Assembly (NCBI GenBank): GCA_038561985.1
Contig: CP073276.1
Coordinates: 2,542,001 to 2,606,000, forward strand
From: Petrimonas sulfuriphila
GTDB taxonomy: Bacteria; Bacteroidota; Bacteroidia; Bacteroidales; Dysgonomonadaceae
DNA: 64,000 bases
Direction of reading: 5' to 3'
The notes beneath the pieces are model-generated. The model saw only the letters and a program-made list of their open reading frames with translations, was not told where the DNA came from and searched no databases. Numbering within the stretch: the stretch's first letter is position 1; the number at the start of each line of letters is the position of its first letter. Below, one piece after another: positions 1 through 9,871 of the stretch. Both the position numbers and the translations under genes were made by a program.

Positions 1-517
1 GAATTAGCGAATCGGAATGTTTCATCTGTTTTAAAATCTCAGATAAATATGCCGATGATTGAATATCCAGTCCGTTGAAAGGTTCATCCAACAGCAGCAA
101 ATCGTTTTCCTGAAGAAAGAGCGCCAGCAGGTGCAGCTTTTTGAGCATTCCGGTGGAATAGTTTTCGGCGTATTTATCGAGCGGAAGTTCAAACAGTCGG
201 TTCAGTTGCAGCATCTTTTGCCTGTTTTCCCTGCGGTTTTTTGCCGACAGACAAAAGCGGATAAATTCGTATCCGGTGATGCGCGGGAACATGTAGGGGT
301 TGGCGGATAACATACCGATGGATTCGATGTTTTTCCGTTCAATTTTCCCGCGGTACGGAGTATTGCGGGCAATGCAGTTGAAAAGCGTGCTTTTCCCCGC
401 GCCGTTTTTCCCGATGATGCCGTTTATCGTGCCGGAGCGGTAGCGAAGATTCAGGTTTTCCAACACCCGGACATCGCCATATTTCTTGCTTAACGATTCA
501 ATAATCAGTTCTCTCAT
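1..517 (-). CDS. ABC transporter ATP-binding protein (3' end outside window)
   Basis: Nucleotide-binding subunit of an ABC transporter. It starts with ATG at 515-517 and reads off the left edge, so only the N-terminal ~172 residues are seen. Visible are Walker A GKNGAGKS (residues 36-43), a degenerate signature YSTGMLKK, Walker B LLLLDEP and the D-loop FNGLD. The upstream permease gene ends at 498, so the two overlap by 20 nt, which implies translational coupling and one transporter complex. Short single-domain ATPases of this kind are typical of ABC-2-like exporters. The substrate cannot be told. Confidence 0.9.
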   Translation of the reverse strand, partial: MRELIIESLSKKYGDVRVLENLNLRYRSGTINGIIGKNGAGKSTLFNCIARNTPYRGKIERKNIESIGMLSANPYMFPRITGYEFIRFCLSAKNRRENRQKMLQLNRLFELPLDKYAENYSTGMLKKLHLLALFLQENDLLLLDEPFNGLDIQSSAYLSEILKQMKHSDSLI

Positions 518-1481
518 TTTCGGTAAAATAGAGGTGGGTCCTTTTTTTAAAAAAATGGTAAAGCCCGAGATGATAAAAAGGAATTAACGCCAAGCCGTAT
601 TGCGAGATGGTTAATGCGGCCTGAACAGCTATTCCCACGAAAAAGAACAACGATGCCAATATCATTGACGGGTAAAAAATGTATTTTATCCACAATAAAT
701 TCAGGCTAATCAGCAGGATGCACAGGAACGACAATGCGATTGCCGGCCATTCCGAAGGGAACAGCGGCAGCAACAAAACGGCAGGCGGCAGTGCGAATAT
801 GGTGGCGCTCACGAGGGTTTCTTCCGTTGTCCGCTTTCTAAAACGTGAGCCGTTCAGATAAATGCCGATGAAATCGCTTCCTTCTTTTTGCAGCATTACC
901 GTTATGACGGAAACGAAAACTCCGCCGTTATAAACTACAATGGCCAGGTTGAAATTTTCGTGGATGCGTGCGATAACTGAAATTGCGGCGATAAACAGCC
1001 AAACCGCCGGTAGAAATACCCGGAATTGCGAATGCCACAGATAGGCGCTTTTCGGGAAAAAGGGGGACGGCAGGGCGGGTAGTTTTATGGCGGTTTTTCG
1101 TTCTTTTTGCACAGAAAGCAGTGTATATGGCAGAGCGACGGCAATGGCTACAAACCAAAAAAGAATGTGTGCGAAAAGAAACGGCAGTGTGGTAAGTAAA
1201 GTGTCTGTGAGCAACGAAGCGGGGTAGAGTTTCGGGTATTGATTCAGCAATTCTTTTTTGTTGGCGGGATATTTCAGGCGCGTGCAAACGAGCAGTTGAA
1301 GCATTGCCGCCACGGAAAGGGACTTCCCCGTTACGGGAATATCCGCTTTTAAAAGAAACCAGCTTGTCGAAAGTGCGAAAATGGACAAAAGAATAAGGTG
1401 TACAGGTGGAATTTCCCGCACAGATCGTTTCAAGGTGGTCAGTTTGAGCAGAATAATAAGCTTGAGTTGATTGATAATCAT
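498..1481 (-). CDS. ABC transporter permease-like membrane protein
   Basis: Hydrophobic protein of 327 residues with about 8 predicted membrane segments separated by short basic loops. It is the likely membrane partner of the ATPase whose start it overlaps. I recognise no specific permease family. The start at 1481 (MIINQLKL) is preferred over the longer frame to 1583, because the extra 34 residues would overlap the next gene and are not hydrophobic in character. A TAnnTTTG box (TACCTTTG, minus strand, 1486-1493) lies only 4 nt before this start, which would make the mRNA almost leaderless if the box is used. Confidence 0.7.
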   Translation of the reverse strand: MIINQLKLIILLKLTTLKRSVREIPPVHLILLSIFALSTSWFLLKADIPVTGKSLSVAAMLQLLVCTRLKYPANKKELLNQYPKLYPASLLTDTLLTTLPFLFAHILFWFVAIAVALPYTLLSVQKERKTAIKLPALPSPFFPKSAYLWHSQFRVFLPAVWLFIAAISVIARIHENFNLAIVVYNGGVFVSVITVMLQKEGSDFIGIYLNGSRFRKRTTEETLVSATIFALPPAVLLLPLFPSEWPAIALSFLCILLISLNLLWIKYIFYPSMILASLFFFVGIAVQAALTISQYGLALIPFYHLGLYHFFKKRTHLYFTENERTDY

Positions 1482-1569
1482 TGCACAAAGGTAGTGTTTT
1501 TTTATAAAGTAGGCAGACGAAAAATCGCCTGCCCGTGAAAAAGGATAACGTAAAAACGAAGTGAGAACG

Positions 1570-2139
1570 TTATTCTTTTTCAAATTCCTTAAGGTCGAAA
1601 ATGCTTTGGTGGAGGTTTTTTAGCCGTTTAATATCGCGCGTACCTATAAAGACAATTAAAAGAAATGTTGCTAAATACGCAACTATTGCTATTTCAAGTC
1701 TATTGTATTGTACAAACAAATCGTAATAAATTACAATGGTCCATGCGAAAATAATAATAGACCAAATGTATGCTATAATTGTAGAAATATAGGTATATCG
1801 CTTGTATTTTAATAAAAATTTCTCAAGTTCAAGTGTTTTTGTTTTGACAGACATTTTTTTTGCAAATTGAAGCGACCAAAAAACACTAAAACCAATAAAC
1901 AAAAAAGCACAAATTAGAATGAAATAAAATAATATGCCATCTAAATTTTTCTGTTTTTGTACTATAAAAAGAAAGGGAATTAAGATAAGAGCAGAAATTG
2001 AGGTAAAAAGATTGTATGAATTGATAAAATCAATCTTCTGTCTTACCGCATTTTCCATCAACCGTTTGTTAATAATTTTCTGTTCATCAAGCCTCTTATG
2101 TAAAATTTCCCATTGTTGTTTCAGTTGTTCGAGTTCCAT
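1570..2139 (-). CDS. Membrane protein linked to the ECF sigma factor
   Basis: Protein of 189 residues starting MELEQLKQQW. An N-terminal charged, probably coiled-coil segment (about 1-45) is followed by four hydrophobic helices in two pairs (about 45-95 and 115-170) and a charged tail. Proteins of this layout commonly sit just downstream of sigma-70 genes in Bacteroidota, and the ECF sigma gene lies 130 nt upstream here. A role as membrane partner or anti-sigma factor is inference; no zinc-binding anti-sigma motif is visible. The ATG at 2137-2139 is chosen over an upstream TTG. Confidence 0.65.
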   Translation of the reverse strand: MELEQLKQQWEILHKRLDEQKIINKRLMENAVRQKIDFINSYNLFTSISALILIPFLFIVQKQKNLDGILFYFILICAFLFIGFSVFWSLQFAKKMSVKTKTLELEKFLLKYKRYTYISTIIAYIWSIIIFAWTIVIYYDLFVQYNRLEIAIVAYLATFLLIVFIGTRDIKRLKNLHQSIFDLKEFEKE

Positions 2140-2183
2140 ATTCAAAAAGTTTAAAGTTTAATGTTTATAATGATAAATACATA

Positions 2184-2219
2184 GACATCGTTTTCAAATT
2201 TTCCGGACAATTCGATGTC
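2184..2219. repeat. Inverted repeat between sigma gene and membrane partner
   Basis: Arms GACATCG (2184-2190) and CGATGTC (2213-2219) are perfect complements around a 22-nt loop. The T-run follows on the plus strand only, while both flanking genes are on the minus strand, so it is not a normal terminator for them. It could be an attenuator or an operator. Confidence 0.4.
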
Positions 2220-2275
2220 GTTTTTTTGTGTCGCATCTGGCCGATTTTGGTCTGAGGCGTAGGGAGTTAAATGCG

Positions 2276-2776
2276 TCAAACGGTTAATTCGTCAGATGCG
2301 ACGGAGGCCATTGTTTTCAGCTTTTCCTTTATCCGCAAAAGTTTTACGGATACGTTGGAAACGGAGATGCCCATTATTTCGGCAATTTCAGCATAACTCA
2401 TGTTGTCCAGCCAAAGCAGGATAAGTGCCTTGTCCAATATGCCCAGCTTGTTGATGAGCGTGTGCATCCGGTTTAGTTGCCGGCTCTGTTCGCGGTCGTC
2501 ATCCAGCATGTCCAGGTCGATGGATAGCGGGATGGTTGCCGCATGCTTTTTTGTCATTCGGAGCGACGATATGCACGTGTTGATGCAGATACGCGAAATC
2601 CACGTATTGATATTGCTTTCGCCGCGAAATTGAGAAAATCCCTGCCACAGGCGGATAAGTGTTTCCTGAAAAAAGTCGTTGGCCTCGTCGCTGTCTTTGG
2701 CGTACATGTAGCAAATCATGTACATGTTTGTTTTGTATTGCTTGACAATTTTTTCAAACTCTTTTTCGAGATGCAT
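2276..2776 (-). CDS. ECF RNA polymerase sigma factor (sigma-70 family)
   Basis: Sigma factor of 166 residues. Region 2 includes DEANDFFQETLIRLWQGF and FRGESNINTWISRI (about 28-65), which bind core polymerase and the -10 element. Region 4 is a helix-turn-helix, YAEIAEIMGISVSNVSVKL (about 130-150), for -35 recognition. The length is normal for ECF sigma factors. The neighbouring four-helix membrane protein is its probable partner. No extracytoplasmic FecR-type anti-sigma gene is adjacent, so it is not a standard SusCD/FecIR module. Confidence 0.92.
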   Translation of the reverse strand: MHLEKEFEKIVKQYKTNMYMICYMYAKDSDEANDFFQETLIRLWQGFSQFRGESNINTWISRICINTCISSLRMTKKHAATIPLSIDLDMLDDDREQSRQLNRMHTLINKLGILDKALILLWLDNMSYAEIAEIMGISVSNVSVKLLRIKEKLKTMASVASDELTV

Positions 2777-2923
2777 CGTTCACTTCGTTTATTTGTTAGA
2801 CGCAAAAGTGAGTGAAAAACTACAACTTTCAGCGGAAAAATTTCGGATGTTTAGTCAAGAGTGTTACGTTATGAGGGCTAGACATAATAGTAATTATGAA
2901 CAGTATTTTACTGGATTGTAGGT

Positions 2924-3343
2924 TTATATTGATTCCAATGCATTTTTTATTTTCATAATATGCATTTCCCGCTCCATAGAGTATGTTTTGCTTTTTAAGT
3001 TACTGATGGTATAAAGCTGTAGCGCTTTCTCTAAATATTCCTTAGATGGAGAGGAATTGTCTTTAATGCCTAATCCTAAAAAAAATCCAGCCAACTCGTC
3101 GGTGTTCTCAACATTGAACCCGTTGAAACTGTCTAAATATTGAATGGATTCATCCATATCTAAGGTGAGGAATTTATCAAACTCAAAATTCAGTCCGTTG
3201 AGCAAGATGTCTTTAGTCTCTTCCATTTGTTTATTGACAGTTATGGCTAAATTCTCTTTACCACCAAAAAGTTTCTGCTTTATAGCAGTTAATACAAGGC
3301 CTATCTTTTCGATTTCCAGTAGGAGATAGTCTCTTCGTTCCAT
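2924..3343 (-). CDS. Hypothetical protein overlapping LspA-like gene
   Basis: Soluble, charged protein of 139 residues that I do not recognise. It looks all-helical, with an acidic middle (LTLDMDESIQYLDSF) and a basic C-terminal third, and no signal peptide or membrane segment. Its start lies inside the upstream LspA-like gene (43-nt overlap), and the next internal Met is 40 residues in, so the overlap is probably real. Tight coupling suggests a shared function with the LspA-like membrane protein. Confidence 0.6.
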   Translation of the reverse strand: MERRDYLLLEIEKIGLVLTAIKQKLFGGKENLAITVNKQMEETKDILLNGLNFEFDKFLTLDMDESIQYLDSFNGFNVENTDELAGFFLGLGIKDNSSPSKEYLEKALQLYTISNLKSKTYSMEREMHIMKIKNALESI

Positions 3344-3879
3344 CGTTTTAATTTGGTTTTTGAATATTGAATTATATCTTTCGTTTTAAAATGCTTTATT
3401 TGTTTATTATGCTTGTGTACAAAAATAATAAATAGAATTGCAAAACAGTTGAGATATACATCTTTAAAATCAAAAATAAAAAGAGGTTTCAGGTAGATAA
3501 AGTCAAGGATGCCGTTTTCCCAGATTATGTTTCCGATTAACGCGCATACAAATCCGGATATTTGAAATACAAGTCCGGTATCGAGAATTTTTTCACGGTC
3601 AATGGTATTTTTTTTTAAGAAATCGTGTAGAACAATAAAAATGGCTTGAGCAACCAAAAACAAAATTATATGAAACCAAAATCCCAAATTTATATTGAAG
3701 TGTTTGTATAGCAACGAATTTAAATAGCTGTGTTTGCTGTTAAATACAGGTTTAAACTCTAACAACCCCGGAATAATTTCGAATTTGATATCTAGGAAAT
3801 AAACGTTTATGATAATCTTAACTGCTTGGTCTATGGCGATTAAGAAAATAATCCAAAAGAGGATTTGTTGTTTTTTCAT
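3301..3879 (-). CDS. Divergent signal-peptidase-II-like membrane protein
   Basis: Membrane protein of 192 residues, with four hydrophobic segments in the order of lipoprotein signal peptidase (aspartic peptidase A8). It keeps the DQAVK motif after helix 1 (D17), a FNS asparagine, a GN pair before the final periplasmic loop, and the second catalytic-type Asp in FDFKDVYLN. At the GNxIDR motif the sequence is GNIIWEN, so the first catalytic Asp is missing. It also has a ~40-residue basic cytoplasmic tail absent from normal LspA. It is therefore probably a non-catalytic paralogue; the true lspA should be elsewhere. Confidence 0.65.
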   Translation of the reverse strand: MKKQQILFWIIFLIAIDQAVKIIINVYFLDIKFEIIPGLLEFKPVFNSKHSYLNSLLYKHFNINLGFWFHIILFLVAQAIFIVLHDFLKKNTIDREKILDTGLVFQISGFVCALIGNIIWENGILDFIYLKPLFIFDFKDVYLNCFAILFIIFVHKHNKQIKHFKTKDIIQYSKTKLKRWNEETISYWKSKR

Positions 3880-3903
3880 TTAAAAATCGTGTATGCACAT
3901 GTA

Positions 3904-3911
3904 CAAAGATA
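3904..3911 (-). promoter_or_regulatory. Candidate -7 box for LspA-like gene
   Basis: TATCTTTG on the minus strand matches the Bacteroidota -7 consensus TAnnTTTG, about 25 nt before the start codon. No TTTG at the standard spacing was found. The 3880-4130 gap otherwise holds divergent leader sequence with nothing else recognised. Confidence 0.4.
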
Positions 3912-4102
3912 ATACCTTATTTCTCAAATTCTTTATTTAACTGGATTTGTGTTTTAGTTTGTTATAATGAGATTTGTTCTTATTAGACGCCAAATTGCGA
4001 AAAAAACTACAGGGATTAATAAGATATCACTCGATTATGCCACAACCTTACTTAAAAAAGCATTGGCTGGTTTGGAACAATCGCACTTCCGCAAGAAATC
4101 AT

Positions 4103-4110
4103 TACCTTTG
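4103..4110 (+). promoter_or_regulatory. Candidate -7 box for Yip1-like gene
   Basis: TACCTTTG matches TAnnTTTG, 20 nt before the ATG at 4131. No -33 TTTG at the expected spacing. Confidence 0.4.
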
Positions 4111-4130
4111 CACTTCAAAATCAAAAGGTA

Positions 4131-4694
4131 ATGTTTGCAACGATCATTAAAACGATTTATTGTTTAATTGCTTCACCGCGAAAAGGATGGAGAAGAATTT
4201 CTGATAGAGATACTGGACAACAGGATTTTATCAACAACTTCCTGTTTCCCGTTTTTGGGTTCATTGCCATTCCTTCTTTTATTGGCGGAATGTGGCTCGC
4301 CGATAACGGTGGAATCCATTGGGCGTTAAAACAGGTGGTTATCGTGGTGTCGGCGCTTTTTGGCGGATTTTATCTGGTATCGTATGCATTAAACGAGCTT
4401 TTCCCTAAATTTGGGTTAGGTAAAAAGTTGCATGCCGCACAATTATTTGTGGGTTATTCATCGGTGGTGCTATACCTCTTGTTTTTCCTGATACCCCTCT
4501 TGCCGGGAGCTGTTTTTTTGTGGTTTGCTATAATTTATACGTTGTATATCGTTTACGCAGGTGCCGGTGATTTTTTACACATGACGGCAAACAAAAAGTT
4601 GAGTTTCACCGTTATTGCATCATTGCTTATTGTTGTTGTACCTCTGGCAATAAAAATATTATTGGAATTTATGATAAATTTATTGCCCGGTTAA
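4131..4694 (+). CDS. Yip1-family membrane protein
   Basis: Integral membrane protein of 187 residues with five hydrophobic segments. The opening pattern, a Pro-containing segment (IASPRKGWRRI) before the first helix, is typical of the Yip1/DUF1282 superfamily, and small membrane proteins of this kind are common in Bacteroidota. The function is unknown. It is followed by smpB in the same direction, 64 nt away. Confidence 0.65.
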   Translation: MFATIIKTIYCLIASPRKGWRRISDRDTGQQDFINNFLFPVFGFIAIPSFIGGMWLADNGGIHWALKQVVIVVSALFGGFYLVSYALNELFPKFGLGKKLHAAQLFVGYSSVVLYLLFFLIPLLPGAVFLWFAIIYTLYIVYAGAGDFLHMTANKKLSFTVIASLLIVVVPLAIKILLEFMINLLPG

Positions 4695-4758
4695 GAAAGC
4701 TATTCACTCAACAAAACAGTCTGAAGTCTGACATTTGATCTCCAATAGTCTCAAAGAA

Positions 4759-5211
4759 ATGAAACAAGCACCCATAAATATAAAAAACAAACGGGCCACG
4801 TTTGATTACGAACTGCTCGAAACTTACACCGCGGGTATTGTGCTTACCGGAACCGAAATAAAATCGATTCGCCTTGGCAAGGCTAGTCTGGTGGATACCT
4901 ATTGCCTGCTTGAGAAAGGCGAACTCTGGGTGCGGAATATGCATATCGCCGAATATTTTTACGGAACCTACAACAACCACGTGGCACGGCGCGACCGAAA
5001 ACTGTTGCTGAACCGGAACGAATTGCGAAAGCTTACCCGTGCGACCAAGGAAACCGGATTCACGATTGTGCCCATACGATTGTTCATCAATGAAAAAGGG
5101 CTGGCAAAGCTGGTTATTGCGGTGGCAAAGGGAAAAAAGCAATACGATAAACGGCAATCGCTGAAAGAGAAGGAAGACAAACGCTCAATGGACAGGATGT
5201 TTAAAAAATGA
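4759..5211 (+). CDS. smpB: SsrA-binding protein SmpB
   Basis: SmpB (150 residues) binds tmRNA and delivers it to stalled ribosomes for trans-translation. Family motifs are clear: [34 protein letters not shown], and a basic C-terminal tail ([19 protein letters not shown]) that becomes helical in the decoding centre. The ATG at 4759 is chosen because the family starts near this point; an upstream TTG would add eight unlikely residues. The stop overlaps the next start by 4 nt (ATGA). No tmRNA gene was seen in the window. Confidence 0.97.
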   Translation: MKQAPINIKNKRATFDYELLETYTAGIVLTGTEIKSIRLGKASLVDTYCLLEKGELWVRNMHIAEYFYGTYNNHVARRDRKLLLNRNELRKLTRATKETGFTIVPIRLFINEKGLAKLVIAVAKGKKQYDKRQSLKEKEDKRSMDRMFKK

Positions 5212-6149
5212 ATTTTCTCAAACAGATACTTTTCCCGTCTTTCAGAAAATCAGGAAGTACAACGATATGGCTGCTCAAAATTATTTTACCCATCTCGTTG
5301 CTGGTTCGTTTTCTTGATTATTTTGGGGCTTTGGCTTTTATTGCACAGTTCCTTGACCCCGTTTTCCTGCATCTCGGTTTGCCCGGAAGCACGGCAATTA
5401 TATTCATCACCAGTATCTTCCTTCCCCTCTATGCGCCGTTGGCAATTATAATGTCAATGACGGTGACGTTGCGTGAACTGACTATTCTGGCATTGATGTG
5501 CCAGATAGCGCATAATTTACCCGTAGAAAGCGCTATCCAGGCAAAAACGGGCACATCGTTCTGGTCCATGTTTTCCTTACGGATTGTTGTCAGCATATTG
5601 GTCGGGGTGCTGCTTAACCTGATCCTTCCGGCTGATATGGGAATGCCCTTGTTCGTCAAGGTAAATGCTGAACTGCCAACCTCTGTTGCAGACGTGCTGG
5701 TGCTGTGGTTGAAGGGTTCGGTTCAGATGGCATTGCTGATATTCTTCATTGTTACCGTTCTGAACGTTATTTATAAGTTGTTGGAACAGAACAACATGAT
5801 AGTAAGGTTGTCGAAAGCTATTGAATCTGTTTTACGTTTTTTCGGTCTGTCGGAGAGCACCGGATTTCTTTGGCTTATCGGTTATATCGTTGGGCTGGCT
5901 TACGGTGGAGCGTTGATGATTGACCAGATGAAGGAGGGAAAAGTAACGCGGTCGGATGCCGAATTATTAAACTACCACCTGGCGGTTTCCCATTCCGTCA
6001 TTGAGGATAATTTATTGTTCGTGGCGCTGGGAGTATCGGTCTGGTGGATATTGGGTGTAAGGTTGGTGGTAGCCTGGCTGGTGGTTTGGGTTCGGCGGAT
6101 TTTTTTAAAAATGAAGCGAAAAGCCATGTATTCGTATAAGAATATTTAA
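5208..6149 (+). CDS. Nucleoside-recognition (Gate) domain membrane protein
   Basis: Membrane protein of 313 residues with about 8-9 helices and two related halves. This resembles the Nucleoside_recog/Gate domain also found in spore maturation proteins SpmA/SpmB and nucleoside transporters (family assignment from memory of the pattern). [12 protein letters not shown] and the polar [16 protein letters not shown] segment fit a Gate-type transporter-like protein. The substrate is unknown. It is translationally coupled to smpB and sits 18 nt before metH, so the three probably share an mRNA. Confidence 0.7.
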   Translation: MNFLKQILFPSFRKSGSTTIWLLKIILPISLLVRFLDYFGALAFIAQFLDPVFLHLGLPGSTAIIFITSIFLPLYAPLAIIMSMTVTLRELTILALMCQIAHNLPVESAIQAKTGTSFWSMFSLRIVVSILVGVLLNLILPADMGMPLFVKVNAELPTSVADVLVLWLKGSVQMALLIFFIVTVLNVIYKLLEQNNMIVRLSKAIESVLRFFGLSESTGFLWLIGYIVGLAYGGALMIDQMKEGKVTRSDAELLNYHLAVSHSVIEDNLLFVALGVSVWWILGVRLVVAWLVVWVRRIFLKMKRKAMYSYKNI

Positions 6150-6167
6150 TTTGACATTTTGTTAAGC

Positions 6168-9100
6168 ATGAAAATAAAAGAAATTTTAGAATCCCGCATC
6201 CTCATTCTTGATGGTGCTATGGGAACAATGATACAACGTTATAAGCTCACGGAAGAGGAGTATCGCGGCGAACAGTTCAGGGATGCTGCGAAGCTGCAGA
6301 AAGGGAACAACGATTTGCTTTCCATTACGCAACCGAAAATCATTGATGAAATTCACCGCAGCTATCTGGCTGCTGGAGCCGATATTATCGAAACCAACAC
6401 GTTCAATGCCAACGCCATTTCGATGGATGATTACGGAATGGCTCATCTGGTACGGGAAATCAATGCTTCAGCGGCTCAGATCGCGCGAAAAGCCGCCGAT
6501 GAATTTACGGCTCAAAACCCCAGGAAACCCCGTTTTGTTGCCGGCTCCATTGGCCCCACTAACAAAACTGCATCGATGAGCCCTGATGTGGAAAACCCGA
6601 TGTACCGTGCCGTAACTTTCGATGATCTGCGCGATGTCTATTACGAACAAATTGACGCCTTGGTGGAAAATGGGATTGATATCCTGCTGATCGAGACCAT
6701 TTTCGATACGCTCAACGCCAAAGCTGCTCTTTTTGCGACTCACGAAGTGGGGAAAAAAAGGGGCAGGAATATACCTGTCTCCCTCTCAGTAACACTTTCG
6801 GATAAGGCAGGAAGGACACTGTCGGGACAAACGATAGACGCTTTTCTTGCATCGGTAAGCCACGCCAACTTACTTTCGGTGGGGTTGAACTGTTCGTTCG
6901 GCGCATCGGATATGAAACCCTATGTGAAGCAGCTTCGCCGCGTTTCACCTTTTTACCTGAGCGCTTATCCCAACGCAGGGCTACCCAATCAGCTTGGAGA
7001 GTACGATGAGACACCCGAAAAGATGGCCTCCCAAATCCGGGAGTTTATCGACGAGGGATTGGTAAACATCGTTGGCGGTTGCTGCGGAACCACTCCCGAA
7101 CACATTGCAAAATATGTCGAAATCGTAGCGGATGTTGTGCCACCGGCTCCTGTAGAACAACCCCGGTTGATGCGTCTTTCGGGCCTGGAAGAATTTGTGC
7201 TGACGCCCGGAATTAATTTTGTGAATATCGGGGAACGGTGTAACGTAGCGGGCTCACGCAGGTTCTTGCGCCTGATTCAGGAGAAGAAATACGAAGAAGC
7301 CCTGCAGATTGCCCGTAAACAGGTAGAAGACGGTGCACAGGTCATCGACATAAACATGGATGATGGGTTGCTCGATGGTGTGCAGGAGATGACCCGTTTT
7401 CTCAACCTGCTAGCATCCGACCCGGATATTTCCCGTGTTCCCGTGATGATAGATTCATCGAAATGGGAGGTGATAGAGGCCGGCCTGAAATGTATGCAGG
7501 GGAAGTGTATTGTCAACTCCATCTCTTTGAAAAACGGTGAAGTGGAATTTCTGGAGGAAGCCGGAAAGGTAATGTCGTACGGTGCGGCAGTTGTGGTAAT
7601 GGCTTTCGATGAAAAAGGACAAGCGGATACCTACGGCCGGCGCATCGAAATTTGTGAGAGAGCCTACAGGTTGCTTGTCGGGAACGGTTTTCCTCCTCAA
7701 GACATCATTTTTGACCCGAATGTGCTAGCGATTGCTACGGGAATGGAAGAACACCGCAATTACGCCGTAGACTACCTGGAGAGTGTGAAATGGATAAAAT
7801 CCAATTTACCGGGAGCTAAGGTGAGCGGAGGAGTGAGTAACCTCTCTTTTTCATTCCGGGGAAACAACTATGTCCGGGAAGCGATACACTCGGTTTTCCT
7901 CTATCATGCCGTTCAGGCCGGAATGGATATGGGAATAGTCAATCCCACAGAATCGGAGTTGTACGAAGATATACCCGCCGAAGTAAAAGAATTGGTGGAA
8001 GATATCATTTTCAATCGCAGGGAAGATGCCACGGAGCGGATGATGGAGTATGCACAGAGCATCAAAAACAAAACCCCGGAAGAATCGAAGGAAAAAGTGC
8101 TCGAGTGGCGATCCCTGCCTCTCGAAGAGCGGTTGAGTTATGCTCTCGTGAAGGGGGTCGGTGATTTTATGGACGAAGATATCGCTGAAGCGCTTGCGGT
8201 ATATCCACGTGCTGTGGATGTTATTGATAAGCCGCTGATGAAAGGGATGAACGTGGTAGGCGATTTGTTCGGCTCCGGGAAGATGTTCCTTCCGCAAGTG
8301 GTTAAAGCTGCCCGAACGATGAAAAAAGCTGTTTCCATACTTCAACCTGTTATCGAAGCTGAAAAGTCGTCAGGAGCAGCGCAAAAAGCCGGGAAAATCG
8401 TGTTGGCTACCGTGAAGGGTGATGTGCACGATATCGGAAAAAACATCGTTTCCATCGTGTTGTCGTGCAACAATTACGAAATTGTGGATTTGGGGGTGAT
8501 GGTCCCGCCCGAAAAAATTATCGAAACCGTTATTCGTGAACAACCTGATATTGTGGGATTGAGCGGACTAATCACGCCCTCACTCGAAGAGATGGCTGTT
8601 GTTGCGGCTGAAATGGAAAAAGTCGGATTCCGGATGCCTCTGCTCATCGGTGGTGCCACCACGTCGAAGTTGCATACGGCCCTGAAAATAGAGCCGAAAT
8701 ACAGTAGGGGAGCAGTGGTATATGTTAAAGATGCATCACAAAGCCCGGGAGTGGTGGCGAACCTGTTAAATCATGAAACGAACGGAAATTATTCCCAACA
8801 AGTGCGTGATGAATACGCTGCCCTTCGCGAAAACAGTACGGACAGAAAAGTAGAACTGGTTTCACTTGAAGAAGCGCGGGAAAACGCATATAAGATTGAC
8901 TGGGAAAATTTTTCTGCCGAAAAACCCCGGATGATGGGAAGAAAAGTGATGAAAAACGTTCCGGTAGAGGTTATAATTCCCTATATCGATTGGAAGTTTT
9001 TCTTCCACGGATGGAACCTGTCTGCCAAGTTCGGCTCTGTTGCTAACTCGGATTTCACAGTGGAAGGACGCAATGCCTGGATGGCAAAATTCAAGGACGA

Positions 9101-9848
9101 CGAGCAGGAGAAGGCCGGCGAAGCCGCAAAATTGTACGATGATGCACGTCGTTTGCTCAATAAGCTGGTGAATGATCGGGCAGGATATATCCATGCTGTT
9201 TTTGGCCTGTATGAGGCATACAGTGAAAACGATGATGTTTTGGCTGAAGGTGTTCGTATTCCCATGCTGCGCCAGCAAAAGAAGAACGATAAAAACGAAT
9301 ACTTGAGCCTGAGTGATTTTATTGCGCCAGCCTCATCCGGAAAAAAAGATTATGTCGGCGCTTTTGCGGTTACTGCCGGAGATGGAGCCGATGAGCTGCT
9401 GCAAGTTTATGAAGACGAAGGTGATGAGTATTTGGCATTATTGTTGAAATCATTGCTCGAAAGGCTGGCCGAAGCAGCAACCGAGTGGTTGCACCACATG
9501 ATCCGGAAAGAATACTGGGGTTTTGCGGAAGATGAAAACCTGTCTGTTGCCGATATGCTGGCTTCAAGATACCGGAGCATTCGCCCAGCGGTGGGTTATC
9601 CGTCCATTCCCGACCAAACAATGAATTTTGTACTGCACGATATGCTTAGAACCGATGAGATCGGAATTTCGTTGACGGAAAACGGAATGATGAATCCACC
9701 GGCATCGGTCAGCGGTTTCATTTTTGCTCATCCACAATCGAAATATTTCGTTATTGGCCCTGTCTCCGAAGAGCAATTACACGATTATGCCCTTCGCCGG
9801 AACACGGAAACGGAGAAGATAAGGAAATTTTTATCCGCAAATTTGTAA
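6168..9848 (+). CDS. metH: Cobalamin-dependent methionine synthase
   Basis: Transfers the methyl group of 5-methyltetrahydrofolate to homocysteine via methylcobalamin. At 1226 residues it is full length and modular. The Hcy-binding domain (about 1-320) has zinc ligands in GLNCSFGA and GGCCGTT; then come the pterin-binding domain (about 345-610, [14 protein letters not shown]), the B12 cap and Rossmann domains (about 640-890) with GDVHDIGKN, where His754 is the lower cobalt ligand, and the AdoMet reactivation domain (about 900-1226, with [13 protein letters not shown]). The ATG at 6168 is preferred over a TTG 9 nt upstream. The 18-nt upstream gap is too short for a cobalamin riboswitch. Confidence 0.98.
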   Translation: MKIKEILESRILILDGAMGTMIQRYKLTEEEYRGEQFRDAAKLQKGNNDLLSITQPKIIDEIHRSYLAAGADIIETNTFNANAISMDDYGMAHLVREINASAAQIARKAADEFTAQNPRKPRFVAGSIGPTNKTASMSPDVENPMYRAVTFDDLRDVYYEQIDALVENGIDILLIETIFDTLNAKAALFATHEVGKKRGRNIPVSLSVTLSDKAGRTLSGQTIDAFLASVSHANLLSVGLNCSFGASDMKPYVKQLRRVSPFYLSAYPNAGLPNQLGEYDETPEKMASQIREFIDEGLVNIVGGCCGTTPEHIAKYVEIVADVVPPAPVEQPRLMRLSGLEEFVLTPGINFVNIGERCNVAGSRRFLRLIQEKKYEEALQIARKQVEDGAQVIDINMDDGLLDGVQEMTRFLNLLASDPDISRVPVMIDSSKWEVIEAGLKCMQGKCIVNSISLKNGEVEFLEEAGKVMSYGAAVVVMAFDEKGQADTYGRRIEICERAYRLLVGNGFPPQDIIFDPNVLAIATGMEEHRNYAVDYLESVKWIKSNLPGAKVSGGVSNLSFSFRGNNYVREAIHSVFLYHAVQAGMDMGIVNPTESELYEDIPAEVKELVEDIIFNRREDATERMMEYAQSIKNKTPEESKEKVLEWRSLPLEERLSYALVKGVGDFMDEDIAEALAVYPRAVDVIDKPLMKGMNVVGDLFGSGKMFLPQVVKAARTMKKAVSILQPVIEAEKSSGAAQKAGKIVLATVKGDVHDIGKNIVSIVLSCNNYEIVDLGVMVPPEKIIETVIREQPDIVGLSGLITPSLEEMAVVAAEMEKVGFRMPLLIGGATTSKLHTALKIEPKYSRGAVVYVKDASQSPGVVANLLNHETNGNYSQQVRDEYAALRENSTDRKVELVSLEEARENAYKIDWENFSAEKPRMMGRKVMKNVPVEVIIPYIDWKFFFHGWNLSAKFGSVANSDFTVEGRNAWMAKFKDDEQEKAGEAAKLYDDARRLLNKLVNDRAGYIHAVFGLYEAYSENDDVLAEGVRIPMLRQQKKNDKNEYLSLSDFIAPASSGKKDYVGAFAVTAGDGADELLQVYEDEGDEYLALLLKSLLERLAEAATEWLHHMIRKEYWGFAEDENLSVADMLASRYRSIRPAVGYPSIPDQTMNFVLHDMLRTDEIGISLTENGMMNPPASVSGFIFAHPQSKYFVIGPVSEEQLHDYALRRNTETEKIRKFLSANL

Positions 9849-9871
9849 TTCGAGAATAAAGTTTTTTTTGG

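Noticed and set aside
59-310. Plus-strand open frame of 83 residues
   Set aside because: Antisense to the ABC ATPase, whose Walker and D-loop motifs are clear; low-complexity Gln-rich product.
928-1488. Minus-strand frame of 186 residues overlapping the permease
   Set aside because: Same strand, other frame; Arg/Ser/Thr-rich product without hydrophobic pattern, while the permease frame shows clean membrane helices.
2184-2230. Plus-strand terminator
   Set aside because: Hairpin with T-run reads on the plus strand, but no plus-strand gene precedes it.
6150-6167. Cobalamin riboswitch before metH
   Set aside because: Only 18 nt separate metH from the previous gene; no room and no conserved box.
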